Shown: piece by piece, positions 14,827-21,695 of the stretch
Layout: every line of letters starts with the position of its first letter
Position numbering within the stretch: the first letter of the stretch is position 1
From: Nioella sediminis
GTDB lineage: Bacteria; Pseudomonadota; Alphaproteobacteria; Rhodobacterales; Rhodobacteraceae
Assembly: GCF_001879695.1 (NCBI RefSeq)
Contig: NZ_MNBL01000121.1
Span: 1 to 34,659 of the forward strand
DNA length: 34,659 bases
Direction of reading: 5' to 3'
Notes under the pieces: generated by a model
Told to the model about the DNA's origin: nothing
Database searches by the model: none
Seen by the model: only the letters and a program-made list of their open reading frames with translations
Translations under genes and position numbers: made by a program

Positions 14827-15567
14827 CTATCGCGGACAGAACAGGCCTCGGCAGGGTTGCGGCTGCGTGTCCGTTTCCATCGGCAGAAGGAAGGCCTGCA
14901 CCTCGGCGTGGTCTCCATGGCTGACGAAATCGAACGGGTTGCGGGCAATGACCCGGCTCATCGGGCCGGACATGGGGCCGAGAAACACGTCGATATGATT
15001 GCCGGTCACCGCGCCGCCCGTATCCTCGCAGACAAAGATGCCGTCATGCACGGTTCCATCGGGCAACTCCACTCCGTCAGCCGCAGGGATGTAGATGCGC
15101 TGACCGAATTCCGGGTAGCCGCCATTCACCCACGGGGTGGACCCGCCGACCCATCCCAGATCGCAGGCGATGGTGCGAAACGGGTGAAGCGGGTTGCTGC
15201 GGGCCCCTGTGCCATAGGGGTGCGGTGAGCGTTGCCAGCGCACACGCTCGCTTGGTCCATGGCTGCAATTGGCCTGCGGCGATCCGGTGACGCCTGCGAA
15301 GTTGAAAACCTCGCCCCCCACCCGCAGGCTGCCCGCCAGCGCCCCCGCACACCAGTCAGCTCGCGCGACTGTGGGGCCAATCACCCTGCCGCCCATGCTG
15401 CGGATCGGGATGCCGCCGCCATCCGTGCGGCCGTCCACCAGGCGATAGACCGTGGCCCAGACCGTGATCGGGGTGCCGTCCGGCGGCGGGGCATGCTGAG
15501 CGCCGCAACCCGCGACGCCAAGACCGAAACCGCACACAAGCAGGCGGCGCAAAAGACGAGAGAACAT
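14827..15567 (-). CDS. 3D-domain lipoprotein (MltA/RlpA-like double-psi barrel)
   Basis: This 246-residue protein has a lipoprotein signal peptide with lipobox VAGC (Cys21). The C-terminal half holds a 3D domain: DLGWVGGSTPWVNGGYPEFGQRIYIP, then CEDTGGAV (180-187) and HIDVFLG (191-197), with acidic residues at the positions that form the active site in MltA-type lytic transglycosylases. The N-terminal MltA domain is not present at its full length, so activity on peptidoglycan is plausible but not certain. It is convergent with rimM (3 bases between stops). A promoter-like pair lies upstream. Confidence 0.82.
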   Translation of the reverse strand: MFSRLLRRLLVCGFGLGVAGCGAQHAPPPDGTPITVWATVYRLVDGRTDGGGIPIRSMGGRVIGPTVARADWCAGALAGSLRVGGEVFNFAGVTGSPQANCSHGPSERVRWQRSPHPYGTGARSNPLHPFRTIACDLGWVGGSTPWVNGGYPEFGQRIYIPAADGVELPDGTVHDGIFVCEDTGGAVTGNHIDVFLGPMSGPMSRVIARNPFDFVSHGDHAEVQAFLLPMETDTQPQPCRGLFCPR

Positions 15568-15940
15568 GGCCGTCAGAAATCCGTTTGTTCAAAAACTGCC
15601 CTATATCCTAGCATCTTGGTGAAAAAAGCAAGCGCGGCGCGCTATGGCTCCTTGTATAAGAGGACATGCTCGTCATGGACAGAAAGGCGGTCATTCGCGG
15701 ACCATAGCGCCAAAAGCGACTTTGCGAGACAACGCGGGCTCTCGCCACCACGGAACCAACGACCGCTTATGCAGACATCCCGCCCGGTCAATAACGGTCG
15801 TTTTCGCCGGTGACACAAACGTATGGGTTTTGTCAGAACTCCTGTGAACCAGAAGCGCTTTGCTCTGGGTCAGAAACTAGCTTGGGCAGATCGGAAAACC
15901 GCAGGCGCGATTTCCCCGAGTGGCGTGAAGGCCTCCTAAC
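15568..15940. other. Intergenic segment, 373 bp, with a dispersed-repeat-like motif and a 12-bp motif
   Basis: No convincing gene is seen. On the - strand a TTGCTT (complement of 15626-15631), a 17-bp spacer and GGATAT (complement of 15603-15608) may serve the lipoprotein gene. GCGGTCATTCGCGGAC at 15687-15702 resembles GCGGACATTTGCGCAC at 16581-16596 (13 of 16). AACGGTCGTTTT at 15793-15804 recurs at 16465-16476. The segment has lower GC than its surroundings. Confidence 0.5.
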
Positions 15941-16327
15941 TTAGCAGAGCACATTGCAGCGCTTTTCGGTTCTCATATTGTGCTCGCCGTCCGTCTTGCC
16001 ATGCTTTTCGAGCGCGGCGCCTAGCTCTGCAGGCATCACAGTATCTATGTAACCGTGCTGTTCGCACCAAATCACATATTCGCAAACAATGACCGGCGGT
16101 GGAGGTTCTGTGGCGAACGCTGGAGGATCTCGGTTCAATGCTGCAAGGGCAGGAAACTTCTCATCGTCTCGCACTACGGCCAGAATATCCGCTTTCGCCT
16201 TTTCAAGCGCCGAGAAAAGTTCAGGTCTTTCTTTCAGCAGAAGCTCCGACTCCCGGAGGATTTCGGTATCGTCGATATTCCCGGCTACTCTTATGTATTG
16301 GTCTTCCAAATCACTCTCCGTCAGCAA
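15941..16327 (-). CDS. Hypothetical protein in a lower-GC segment
   Basis: This possible 128-residue protein was not recognised. The N-terminal half is helical and acidic (LTESDLEDQYIRVAGNIDD, then ILRESELLLKERPELFSALE and KAKADILAVVRDDEKFPAL). The second half contains a proline run (TEPPPPVIVCEYVIW) and ends with Cys. No signal peptide or membrane helix is visible. It needs a TTG start, as no ATG or GTG fits, and the ribosome site is weak. The codon content differs from neighbours and the 12-bp motif AACGGTCGTTTT lies on both sides, so transfer is possible. The coding status is uncertain. Confidence 0.45.
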   Translation of the reverse strand: MLTESDLEDQYIRVAGNIDDTEILRESELLLKERPELFSALEKAKADILAVVRDDEKFPALAALNRDPPAFATEPPPPVIVCEYVIWCEQHGYIDTVMPAELGAALEKHGKTDGEHNMRTEKRCNVLC

Positions 16328-16722
16328 TAATCGATATCCAAAGCTATCTCATATCTTTGAAACCATCAAGAAACACCAGTTTTCCGGAGTATTTTGAATT
16401 TCTCAATCAAATTTGCGCCTATGCGGTGTGGACAATAACCCCGTGCCAAAACCTCCCTGCCAAAAACGGTCGTTTTTGTCACGGGCGGCGATGCGCTGAC
16501 AATCACTGAAAAATCTTGTGCCACAAACCCTTGGCGAAACTCGGTTTAATTTTGTCACGTTTTTGGCCGCAGCCCGAGGAGCGGACATTTGCGCACGGTG
16601 CAGCATCGGTCAAAGTGGGCTCAAATCAGCCAATCGCTGCATCCCCGTCCAAGGTCAGAGCAGTGTCGTCGCGATGCGGCCTCTATTGTATCGGGCCCCG
16701 CTTGCGAGTAACCCCTTGGCGC
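16328..16722. other. Intergenic segment, 395 bp, upstream of trmD
   Basis: No gene is seen. It holds the palindrome CAAAAACG-GT-CGTTTTTG (16461-16478) and TTTTGTCACG occurring twice (16474-16483 and near 16551). A dispersed-repeat-like block with GCGGACATTTGCGCAC starts at 16581 and may run to about 16640. The long frame open through part of it in phase with trmD has no similarity to TrmD and no ribosome site. Confidence 0.5.
16461..16478. repeat. 18-bp palindrome CAAAAACG-GT-CGTTTTTG
   Basis: Two perfect 8-bp arms are separated by 2 bases. The core AACGGTCGTTTT is shared with 15793-15804 on the other side of the hypothetical gene at 15941. It could be an operator or a short terminator-like hairpin. 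Confidence 0.55.
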
Positions 16723-17535
16723 ATGTCTGACACACCCTCCAAATCCCATGGCCGCCTGTCGATCAGCGCGAGCCTGAAGCCCCGGGACCTGATGACGCCC
16801 ACGCCCCGCCTGAAAGGCGCGTGGACGGCCAAGGTGCTGACCCTGTTCCCCGAAGTCTTTCCCGGCGTTCTGGGGGCCTCGCTGACCGGCAAGGCGTTGC
16901 AACAGGGGTTGTGGGCGCTGGAACCGATTGATCTGCGCATCTTCGGGGCGGGCAAGCATCGCAACGTGGATGACACGCCTGCGGGCGGCGGCGCGGGGCT
17001 GGTGATGCGGCCCGATGTTCTGGGGCGGGCAATGCGGATGGCCTCCAACGGCACGCCAGACGATCCCGCCCGCTGGCCGCGCGTCTATCTCAGCCCACGT
17101 GGCAAGCCCTTCACCCAGGCCGACGCGCAACGCTTTGCGCAGGCCGAGGGGATGACGCTGCTCTGCGGTCGCTTTGAAGGCGTAGACCAGCGGGTGATCG
17201 ACCATTTCGGGATGGAAGAAATCTCCATCGGGGATTTCGTGCTGACGGGCGGAGAGATCGCGGCGCAGACCGTCATCGACGCCACCGTGCGGCTGATCCC
17301 CAAGGTTCTGGGCAACCAGGCTTCGACCGAGGAGGAAAGCTTCTCTGACGGGCTGTTGGAACATCCGCAATACACCAAGCCCGCCATCTGGGAAGGCCGC
17401 GAGATCCCCGAGGTTCTGCTGTCTGGCCATCACGGCAAGATCGAAGCGTGGCGCAAGGCGCAGTCCGAGGCCCTGACGCGGGAACGGCGCCCCGATCTGT
17501 GGGAAGCCTATCAGGCCCGCAAGGACAAGGCCTAA
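16723..17535 (+). CDS. trmD: tRNA (guanine-N1)-methyltransferase
   Basis: This 270-residue SPOUT-fold enzyme methylates G37 next to the anticodon, using S-adenosylmethionine, and prevents frameshifting. The motifs are intact: VLTLFPEVFPGVLGASLTGKAL, NVDDTPAGGGAGLVMR, LLCGRFEGVDQRVIDHF, and the knot region EISIGDFVLTGGEIAA. The C-terminus has EHPQYTKPAIWEGREIPEVL. I chose ATG 16723 (MSDTPSKSHGRLSISA), because an N-terminal extension of this type is found in related bacteria; ATG 16792 is an alternative. The stop overlaps the convergent FAD gene. Its distance from rimM is unusual. Confidence 0.96.
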   Translation: MSDTPSKSHGRLSISASLKPRDLMTPTPRLKGAWTAKVLTLFPEVFPGVLGASLTGKALQQGLWALEPIDLRIFGAGKHRNVDDTPAGGGAGLVMRPDVLGRAMRMASNGTPDDPARWPRVYLSPRGKPFTQADAQRFAQAEGMTLLCGRFEGVDQRVIDHFGMEEISIGDFVLTGGEIAAQTVIDATVRLIPKVLGNQASTEEESFSDGLLEHPQYTKPAIWEGREIPEVLLSGHHGKIEAWRKAQSEALTRERRPDLWEAYQARKDKA

Positions 17536-18839
17536 CCCCTCAATCCCTCGCCTGCCAGCCCGCGCAGCCCCTGCGCCTGCATCGCGGCCACCACGCGCGT
17601 GGGGTCCAGCGCCTGCACCGGACCGTTCCCCGCCAGAACAAGCGCTGCCGCGTTGCCCACGGCCTGCCCCATGGCCATGCATTGCGGCATCCCCCGGATC
17701 GAGGCGAAGGCCACCGGGTCGGCGGACACGTTGCGGCCCGCGAACATCAGGTTTTCCACCCGTTCAGGCACCAGTGCACGGAAGGGCAGCGTATAGAACC
17801 CCTCTTCCAATGCCGCGTCATGGGTCATCGCGCCGCCATCCCCGCGCATCACGTCATCGACCGGGTTGGAACAGGCCACGATCCCGTCGGGGAACTTGGT
17901 GCCCGCCGCGACCTCTGCCCCGGTCAGCCGGTGCATCCCATGCAGCTTGCGGGTTTCACGCACACCCACGGTGGGGCCAAGCGCTGTCATCCAGGCGCGC
18001 TCGAACCCCGGCACATCGGTTCGCAGAAACGCCACCAGCTGCGCCACCCGGCGGCGGCCTTCCTGCGTCGCGCGCGCGACCGAGGCCGGGTCGGTGCCGT
18101 CCACATTGCGGATCACAACCGAATTGCAGAAGACCGTACCAGGGTGGAACCCCTTCATCATGTAAAGCTGCGCAAGGTCCGGGTGCAGCCGTCCCTCGGC
18201 CACGCCTTTTTCAGCGAAGCGCGTGAAATAGGGGTCGCCCTCGGCAAAGACCTGATCCCAGGGCGCGTTCACCATCAGGAAGGACAGCGTCACGCCCATC
18301 ATCTTGCCGCTGGCGTCGCCCAGATCGAAAGGGACCCCCGCCTGTGCCGCGATATGACCATCGCCAGAGGCATCCACCACCATTCGGGGACAGAAGGTCA
18401 GCGGCCCGTGCCGGTCCATCGCGCGGATAGCGGCAATCCGGTTGCCCTCCATCACCGGGGCCTCGGCCAGCGTGTTTAGATGCAGCTGAACGCCTGCCTC
18501 CTCCAGCATGGCGAACATCTCTATCTGCGCCATGTCAGGGTCATAGATCACCTCCGCCCCGAAGTTTTCCAGCGTCGAATAGCGCTTTTCGGCGGCGGGC
18601 GGGTCCATCGCGGCCAGCCTGTCCGTCAGCTCGTCGAAGAGGCCCCCGATCGACACGTCACACGGAAAACCGCCGCCCCATGGCATACCGGGGCAAAAGG
18701 CCATGACGCCGCCCAGTTTGGCTCCGGCTTCGATCAGGCACACAGACGCCCCCTGCCGCGCCCCGGCAACCGCTGCGCCAAACCCGGCGGTGCCTCCCCC
18801 CACCACCAGCAGGTCGGGGCTGTGCGTCGGCTCTGTCAT
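17532..18839 (-). CDS. FAD-dependent oxidoreductase (FAD_oxidored family)
   Basis: This 435-residue protein has the dinucleotide-binding opening DLLVVGGGTAGFGAAVAGARQGASVCLIE (about 8-36). The family segments are GGVMAFCPGMPWGGGFPCD, MVVDASGDGHIAAQAGVPFD, and a C-terminal FAD contact LMFAGRNVSADPVAFASIRGMPQCMAMGQAVGNAAAL. This is the pattern of FAD_oxidored (PF12831) proteins, whose substrates are mostly unknown. ATG 18839 follows an AGGAGATT ribosome site. It is transcribed away from rplS and convergently with trmD, so it sits alone in the translation cluster. No partner gene suggests a pathway. Confidence 0.85.
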   Translation of the reverse strand: MTEPTHSPDLLVVGGGTAGFGAAVAGARQGASVCLIEAGAKLGGVMAFCPGMPWGGGFPCDVSIGGLFDELTDRLAAMDPPAAEKRYSTLENFGAEVIYDPDMAQIEMFAMLEEAGVQLHLNTLAEAPVMEGNRIAAIRAMDRHGPLTFCPRMVVDASGDGHIAAQAGVPFDLGDASGKMMGVTLSFLMVNAPWDQVFAEGDPYFTRFAEKGVAEGRLHPDLAQLYMMKGFHPGTVFCNSVVIRNVDGTDPASVARATQEGRRRVAQLVAFLRTDVPGFERAWMTALGPTVGVRETRKLHGMHRLTGAEVAAGTKFPDGIVACSNPVDDVMRGDGGAMTHDAALEEGFYTLPFRALVPERVENLMFAGRNVSADPVAFASIRGMPQCMAMGQAVGNAAALVLAGNGPVQALDPTRVVAAMQAQGLRGLAGEGLRG

Positions 18840-19206
18840 TCGAGGAATCTCCTGTTCCGGTCGTGTCTGATGGGGCGCTTTCGGGAAGGCTATGGTCAGG
18901 CCGCAGCACTGGCTGGCCCGTTTGCGACACATCCAGCAACTCGGGGCTTGATCCGCCCCCCCTTCCCCCATATACCCCGCCCGTCCCGGTCGGAAATCCG
19001 ACTCGGGGCTGTTTTTGCTATGGGCAGGATCATTTGCGGCGGAGCTTTCTTCGGCTTCGCGTCGCGGTCCCCGCTCCGCAAGACGCCACAAAGGTAAAGA
19101 CGACCTGATCTCTGGCGGGCGCATTGGCGGACCCGGAAGAAGACCAAGAGCTCTGAGGCGGACATCACATTCGTGGGAAAACCACGATCAGAAATGGAGA
19201 GTTGCG
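18840..19206. other. Intergenic region, 367 bp, between the FAD gene and rplS
   Basis: No gene is seen. It must hold the promoters of the divergent genes. On the + strand at 18985-19016 a stem CCCG-GTCGG/CCGAC-T-CGGG with loop AAAT is followed by GCTG and a TTTTT run, which looks like an intrinsic terminator in the rplS leader. Confidence 0.5.
18985..19016 (+). terminator. Terminator-like hairpin in the rplS leader
   Basis: CCCG plus GTCGG (18985-18993) pairs with CCGAC, bulged T and CGGG (18998-19007) around an AAAT loop. T5 follows at 19012-19016. It lies about 190 bp upstream of rplS with no + strand gene closely preceding it, so attenuation is possible; chance is also possible. Confidence 0.4.
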
Positions 19207-19590
19207 ATGGATCTTATCGCACAGCTGGAAGCCGAGCAGGTCGCTGCGCTTGGCAAAGAGATTCCGGATTTCAAGGCGGGTGACACCATCCGCGTTGGCT
19301 ACAAGGTGACCGAAGGCACGCGTACCCGTGTGCAGAACTACGAAGGCGTCTGCATCGCGCGCAAGAACGGCTCGGGCATCGCCGGGTCTTTCACCGTCCG
19401 CAAGATTTCCTTTGGCGAAGGCGTGGAACGTGTGTTCCCGCTGCATTCGACCAATATCGACAGCATCACCGTCGTGCGCCGTGGCCGCGTGCGTCGCGCC
19501 AAGCTGTACTACCTGCGGTCGCGTCGCGGTAAATCCGCCCGTATCGCGGAAGTTTCCAACTACAAGCCCAAAGCTGGCGCAGAAGCGTAA
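19207..19590 (+). CDS. rplS: 50S ribosomal protein L19
   Basis: This 127-residue protein sits at the 30S-50S interface. It begins [30 protein letters not shown] and contains the family core [31 protein letters not shown], then [20 protein letters not shown] and [23 protein letters not shown]. The start has a TGGAGAG ribosome site. rpmE follows after 11 bases. In related genomes rplS follows trmD; here the FAD oxidoreductase gene lies between them on the opposite strand. Confidence 0.98.
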   Translation: MDLIAQLEAEQVAALGKEIPDFKAGDTIRVGYKVTEGTRTRVQNYEGVCIARKNGSGIAGSFTVRKISFGEGVERVFPLHSTNIDSITVVRRGRVRRAKLYYLRSRRGKSARIAEVSNYKPKAGAEA

Positions 19591-19601
19591 GGACCGGGAC
19601 C

Positions 19602-19823
19602 ATGAAAAAAGACACCCATCCCGATTATCACCTGATCGACGTCAAGATGACCGACGGCACCATCATCCAGATGAAATCCACCTGGGGCGCCGAGGGCGAT
19701 CAACTGTCGCTGGACATCGACCCCACCGTGCACCCGGCCTGGACCGGCGGCACCTCGCGCCTGATGGACACTGGCGGCCGCGTGTCGAAGTTCAAGAAGA
19801 AATACGAAGGCCTCGGCTTCTGA
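19602..19823 (+). CDS. rpmE: 50S ribosomal protein L31 (cysteine-free type)
   Basis: This 73-residue protein opens [19 protein letters not shown] and contains [25 protein letters not shown]. The zinc-binding cysteines of classical L31 are absent; Cys does not occur in the sequence. It therefore belongs to the zinc-independent form, which is usual in Rhodobacterales. It is the second and last gene of the rplS transcript and is followed by an intrinsic terminator. Confidence 0.96.
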   Translation: MKKDTHPDYHLIDVKMTDGTIIQMKSTWGAEGDQLSLDIDPTVHPAWTGGTSRLMDTGGRVSKFKKKYEGLGF

Positions 19824-19848
19824 GCCAGCCCGGTTTTCGGAACAAAGA

Positions 19849-19878
19849 AACGCCGCCCTCATTCGGGGCGGCGTTTTT
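19849..19878 (+). terminator. Intrinsic terminator after rpmE
   Basis: AACGCCGCCC (19849-19858) and GGGCGGCGTT (19866-19875) form a 10-bp stem with a 7-nt loop, followed by T to 19878. The opposite strand also has a T-rich flank, so it may serve the convergent gene at 19899 too. Confidence 0.92.
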
Positions 19879-19898
19879 CGTCTCTGCTGCCGGGACCG

Positions 19899-20381
19899 TC
19901 AGGTGGCCCCGTGCTGCGCTTCGAAACCGGCAAGCAGTTCATTGGGGTTGGTCATGCCGGTCGTGTCCATACCACGCGCCTGCATCTGGTCATAGCCAAG
20001 GGCATAGGTGTCGATCCCCCATGCCTGGATCTCTGCCGTTCCACCGTTTTCGTAAAGATCCAGCCCCTGCGTCATCAGAAGATTCAGCTGATCCTCGTTG
20101 TAACTGCCGATCGCACCAACAAGGTGGTTCCAGTTGCCGGTATGATGGTCCGGGCGCGGGCGCTGATAGTTTCCAAGTACGAATTCGGGCCATTCGGTGC
20201 CGAAACTCGCCGCGATGATGCTGTCCGATTCCAATGCGCCCCGCGTGTCCCCGGACAGGTCTTGCACACCCGCCGAAACGATGGCCGTCGTTGCCAGACC
20301 GAGCCCCACGAGGCCGCCGGTCAGCACGACCCAATCCACGGTCACGGCACCGCTTTCATTTCCAAGAAAGTCTTTCCACAT
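19899..20381 (-). CDS. Pilin-like single-pass protein of unknown function
   Basis: This 160-residue protein resembles type IV (Flp-like) pilin-type proteins only at its N-terminus: MWKDFLGNESGAVTVDWVVLTGGLVGLGLATTAIVSAG. That is a short polar leader, then one hydrophobic helix at about 12-34. The remaining 125 residues are not pilin-like and were not recognised; they contain GTEWPEFVLGNYQRPRPDHH and a repeated pattern of small and polar residues. No prepilin peptidase or Tad genes are nearby. ATG 20381 has a GGAG ribosome site 8 bases away; a frame extends upstream for another 40 codons but without a ribosome site. It is convergent with rpmE. Confidence 0.7.
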   Translation of the reverse strand: MWKDFLGNESGAVTVDWVVLTGGLVGLGLATTAIVSAGVQDLSGDTRGALESDSIIAASFGTEWPEFVLGNYQRPRPDHHTGNWNHLVGAIGSYNEDQLNLLMTQGLDLYENGGTAEIQAWGIDTYALGYDQMQARGMDTTGMTNPNELLAGFEAQHGAT

Positions 20382-20885
20382 CTTACTGCTCCGTTCAGTA
20401 CTGCTGGTACAATTTGGGACAATTTTTACGTCCCCATTCTGCCGGATAATGGGTGATTGCGGCTGATGTCGGGAAGCATGCGCGCAAAAGGAAGGAAACA
20501 CGCGGGCAGATCTGGACCCGACCCGGCGGCATCAGCCGTTCTCGGCACGGCTATCTGATGGGGCCTCCGCCCGGTCCGCCAGGCCGTAGTCGCGCAACAC
20601 GTGGGCCACACGCAGGCGGTAGTCAGCAAAGACCCCGACCGAGCGGAGCGTATATCATGGCTGTGTCCCGACCATTTGGCAGGCAATCTCCGGCCACTGC
20701 CCGGCAGCCGCGTGATCCGGTTCAGCCCGACCGGAAAAACAGCGTTTCACAGGGCATTCCCCGCAATGGGTTGATTGCCGGTCATTCGCGCTTAACACCA
20801 CCCGCTTAACCCCGTATATTGCGGCCAAACCGATTTGCCCCACGAAATGAGGGCAAACGAGACCAAGACCGCGAAGGGGACTCCG
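20382..20885. other. Intergenic region, 504 bp, upstream of mipZ
   Basis: No supported gene. On the - strand around 20530-20650 a short frame of about 40 codons (ADYRLRVAHVLRDYGLADRAE and a stop) has coding-like composition but no start or ribosome site; it may be a relic. Just upstream of mipZ, CGCTTAAC occurs twice (20789-20796, 20803-20810), 14 bp apart. Direct repeats of the AAATTGT type occur before the pilin-like gene. Confidence 0.45.
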
Positions 20886-21695
20886 GTGGCGCATATCATC
20901 GTTTTCGGCAATGAAAAGGGCGGGTCGGGCAAGTCGACCACCGCCATGCATGTGGCCACGGCCCTTGCCAATCTGGGGCACCGCGTGGGGGGGCTCGACC
21001 TCGACCTGCGGCAACGCACCTTCGGACGCTACCTGGAAAACCGTCAGAACACGATCACCGCGCGCGAACTGGACCTGCCCGCGCCCTTCCTGATCGAGCT
21101 GCCAGACGTGGACCCCGCCACGCTCGGCCCCGACGAGAACATCTATGACCGGCGGCTGTCCATGGCCGTGGCGGACCTCGACCCGCGCTGCGATTTCATC
21201 GTCATCGACTGCCCCGGCTCTCACACAAGGCTCAGCCAAGTAGCCCATTCGCTGGCCGATACGCTGGTCACCCCGATGAATGACAGTTTCGTCGATTTCG
21301 ACCTTCTGGCCCGGATCGACCCCGAGACCTACGAGATCAAAGGCCCGTCGGTGTATTCCGAAATGGTCTGGCATTCCCGCCAGCTGCGCGCCAAGGCCGG
21401 GTTGAAGCCCATTGACTGGATCGTGGTGCGCAACCGCTTGGGTGCGCAGATGATGCATAACAAGCGCAAGGTGGGCGAGGCGCTGACCAACCTCTCGCGC
21501 CGCATCGGGTTCCGTGTCGCGCCAGGAATGAGCGAGCGGGTGATCTTCCGAGAGTTGTTCCCGACGGGCATGACGCTGCTGGACCTGCGCGCGCTAGGCG
21601 TGGACCGGCTGAACATTTCGAACCTTGCCGCCCGGCAGGAACTGCGCGACCTGATGAAAACGCTGAACCTGCCCGGCGTATCGGTGGATTTCTAA
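20886..21695 (+). CDS. mipZ: Division-site positioning ATPase MipZ
   Basis: This 269-residue ParA/MinD-superfamily protein has a deviant Walker A motif, NEKGGSGKST (9-18), followed by LDLDLRQRTFGRYLENR, which is characteristic of MipZ. FIVIDCPGSHTRLSQVAHSLADTLVTPMNDSFVDFDLL includes the Walker B region, and the C-terminal part has DWIVVRNRL, then KRKVGEAL and SERVIFRELFPTG. MipZ binds ParB at the poles and inhibits FtsZ, putting the division plane at mid-cell. I prefer GTG 20886, with AAGGGGA upstream; ATG 20847 lacks a ribosome site. It is convergent with the GH42 gene, with stops overlapping by 4 bases. Confidence 0.93.
   Translation: MAHIIVFGNEKGGSGKSTTAMHVATALANLGHRVGGLDLDLRQRTFGRYLENRQNTITARELDLPAPFLIELPDVDPATLGPDENIYDRRLSMAVADLDPRCDFIVIDCPGSHTRLSQVAHSLADTLVTPMNDSFVDFDLLARIDPETYEIKGPSVYSEMVWHSRQLRAKAGLKPIDWIVVRNRLGAQMMHNKRKVGEALTNLSRRIGFRVAPGMSERVIFRELFPTGMTLLDLRALGVDRLNISNLAARQELRDLMKTLNLPGVSVDF

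Noticed and set aside
16516-16722. N-terminal extension of TrmD by 69 residues
   Set aside because: The upstream part crosses a repeat-like non-coding block, lacks a ribosome site and has no match to TrmD; ATG 16723 fits the family.
20530-20650. Small - strand gene (about 40 codons) between the pilin-like gene and mipZ
   Set aside because: No usable start codon after an in-frame stop and no ribosome site; at best a relic.
20789-20810. Canonical CtrA binding site
   Set aside because: The TTAA cores are 10 bp apart and not 7, and the sequence is a direct repeat of a longer box.
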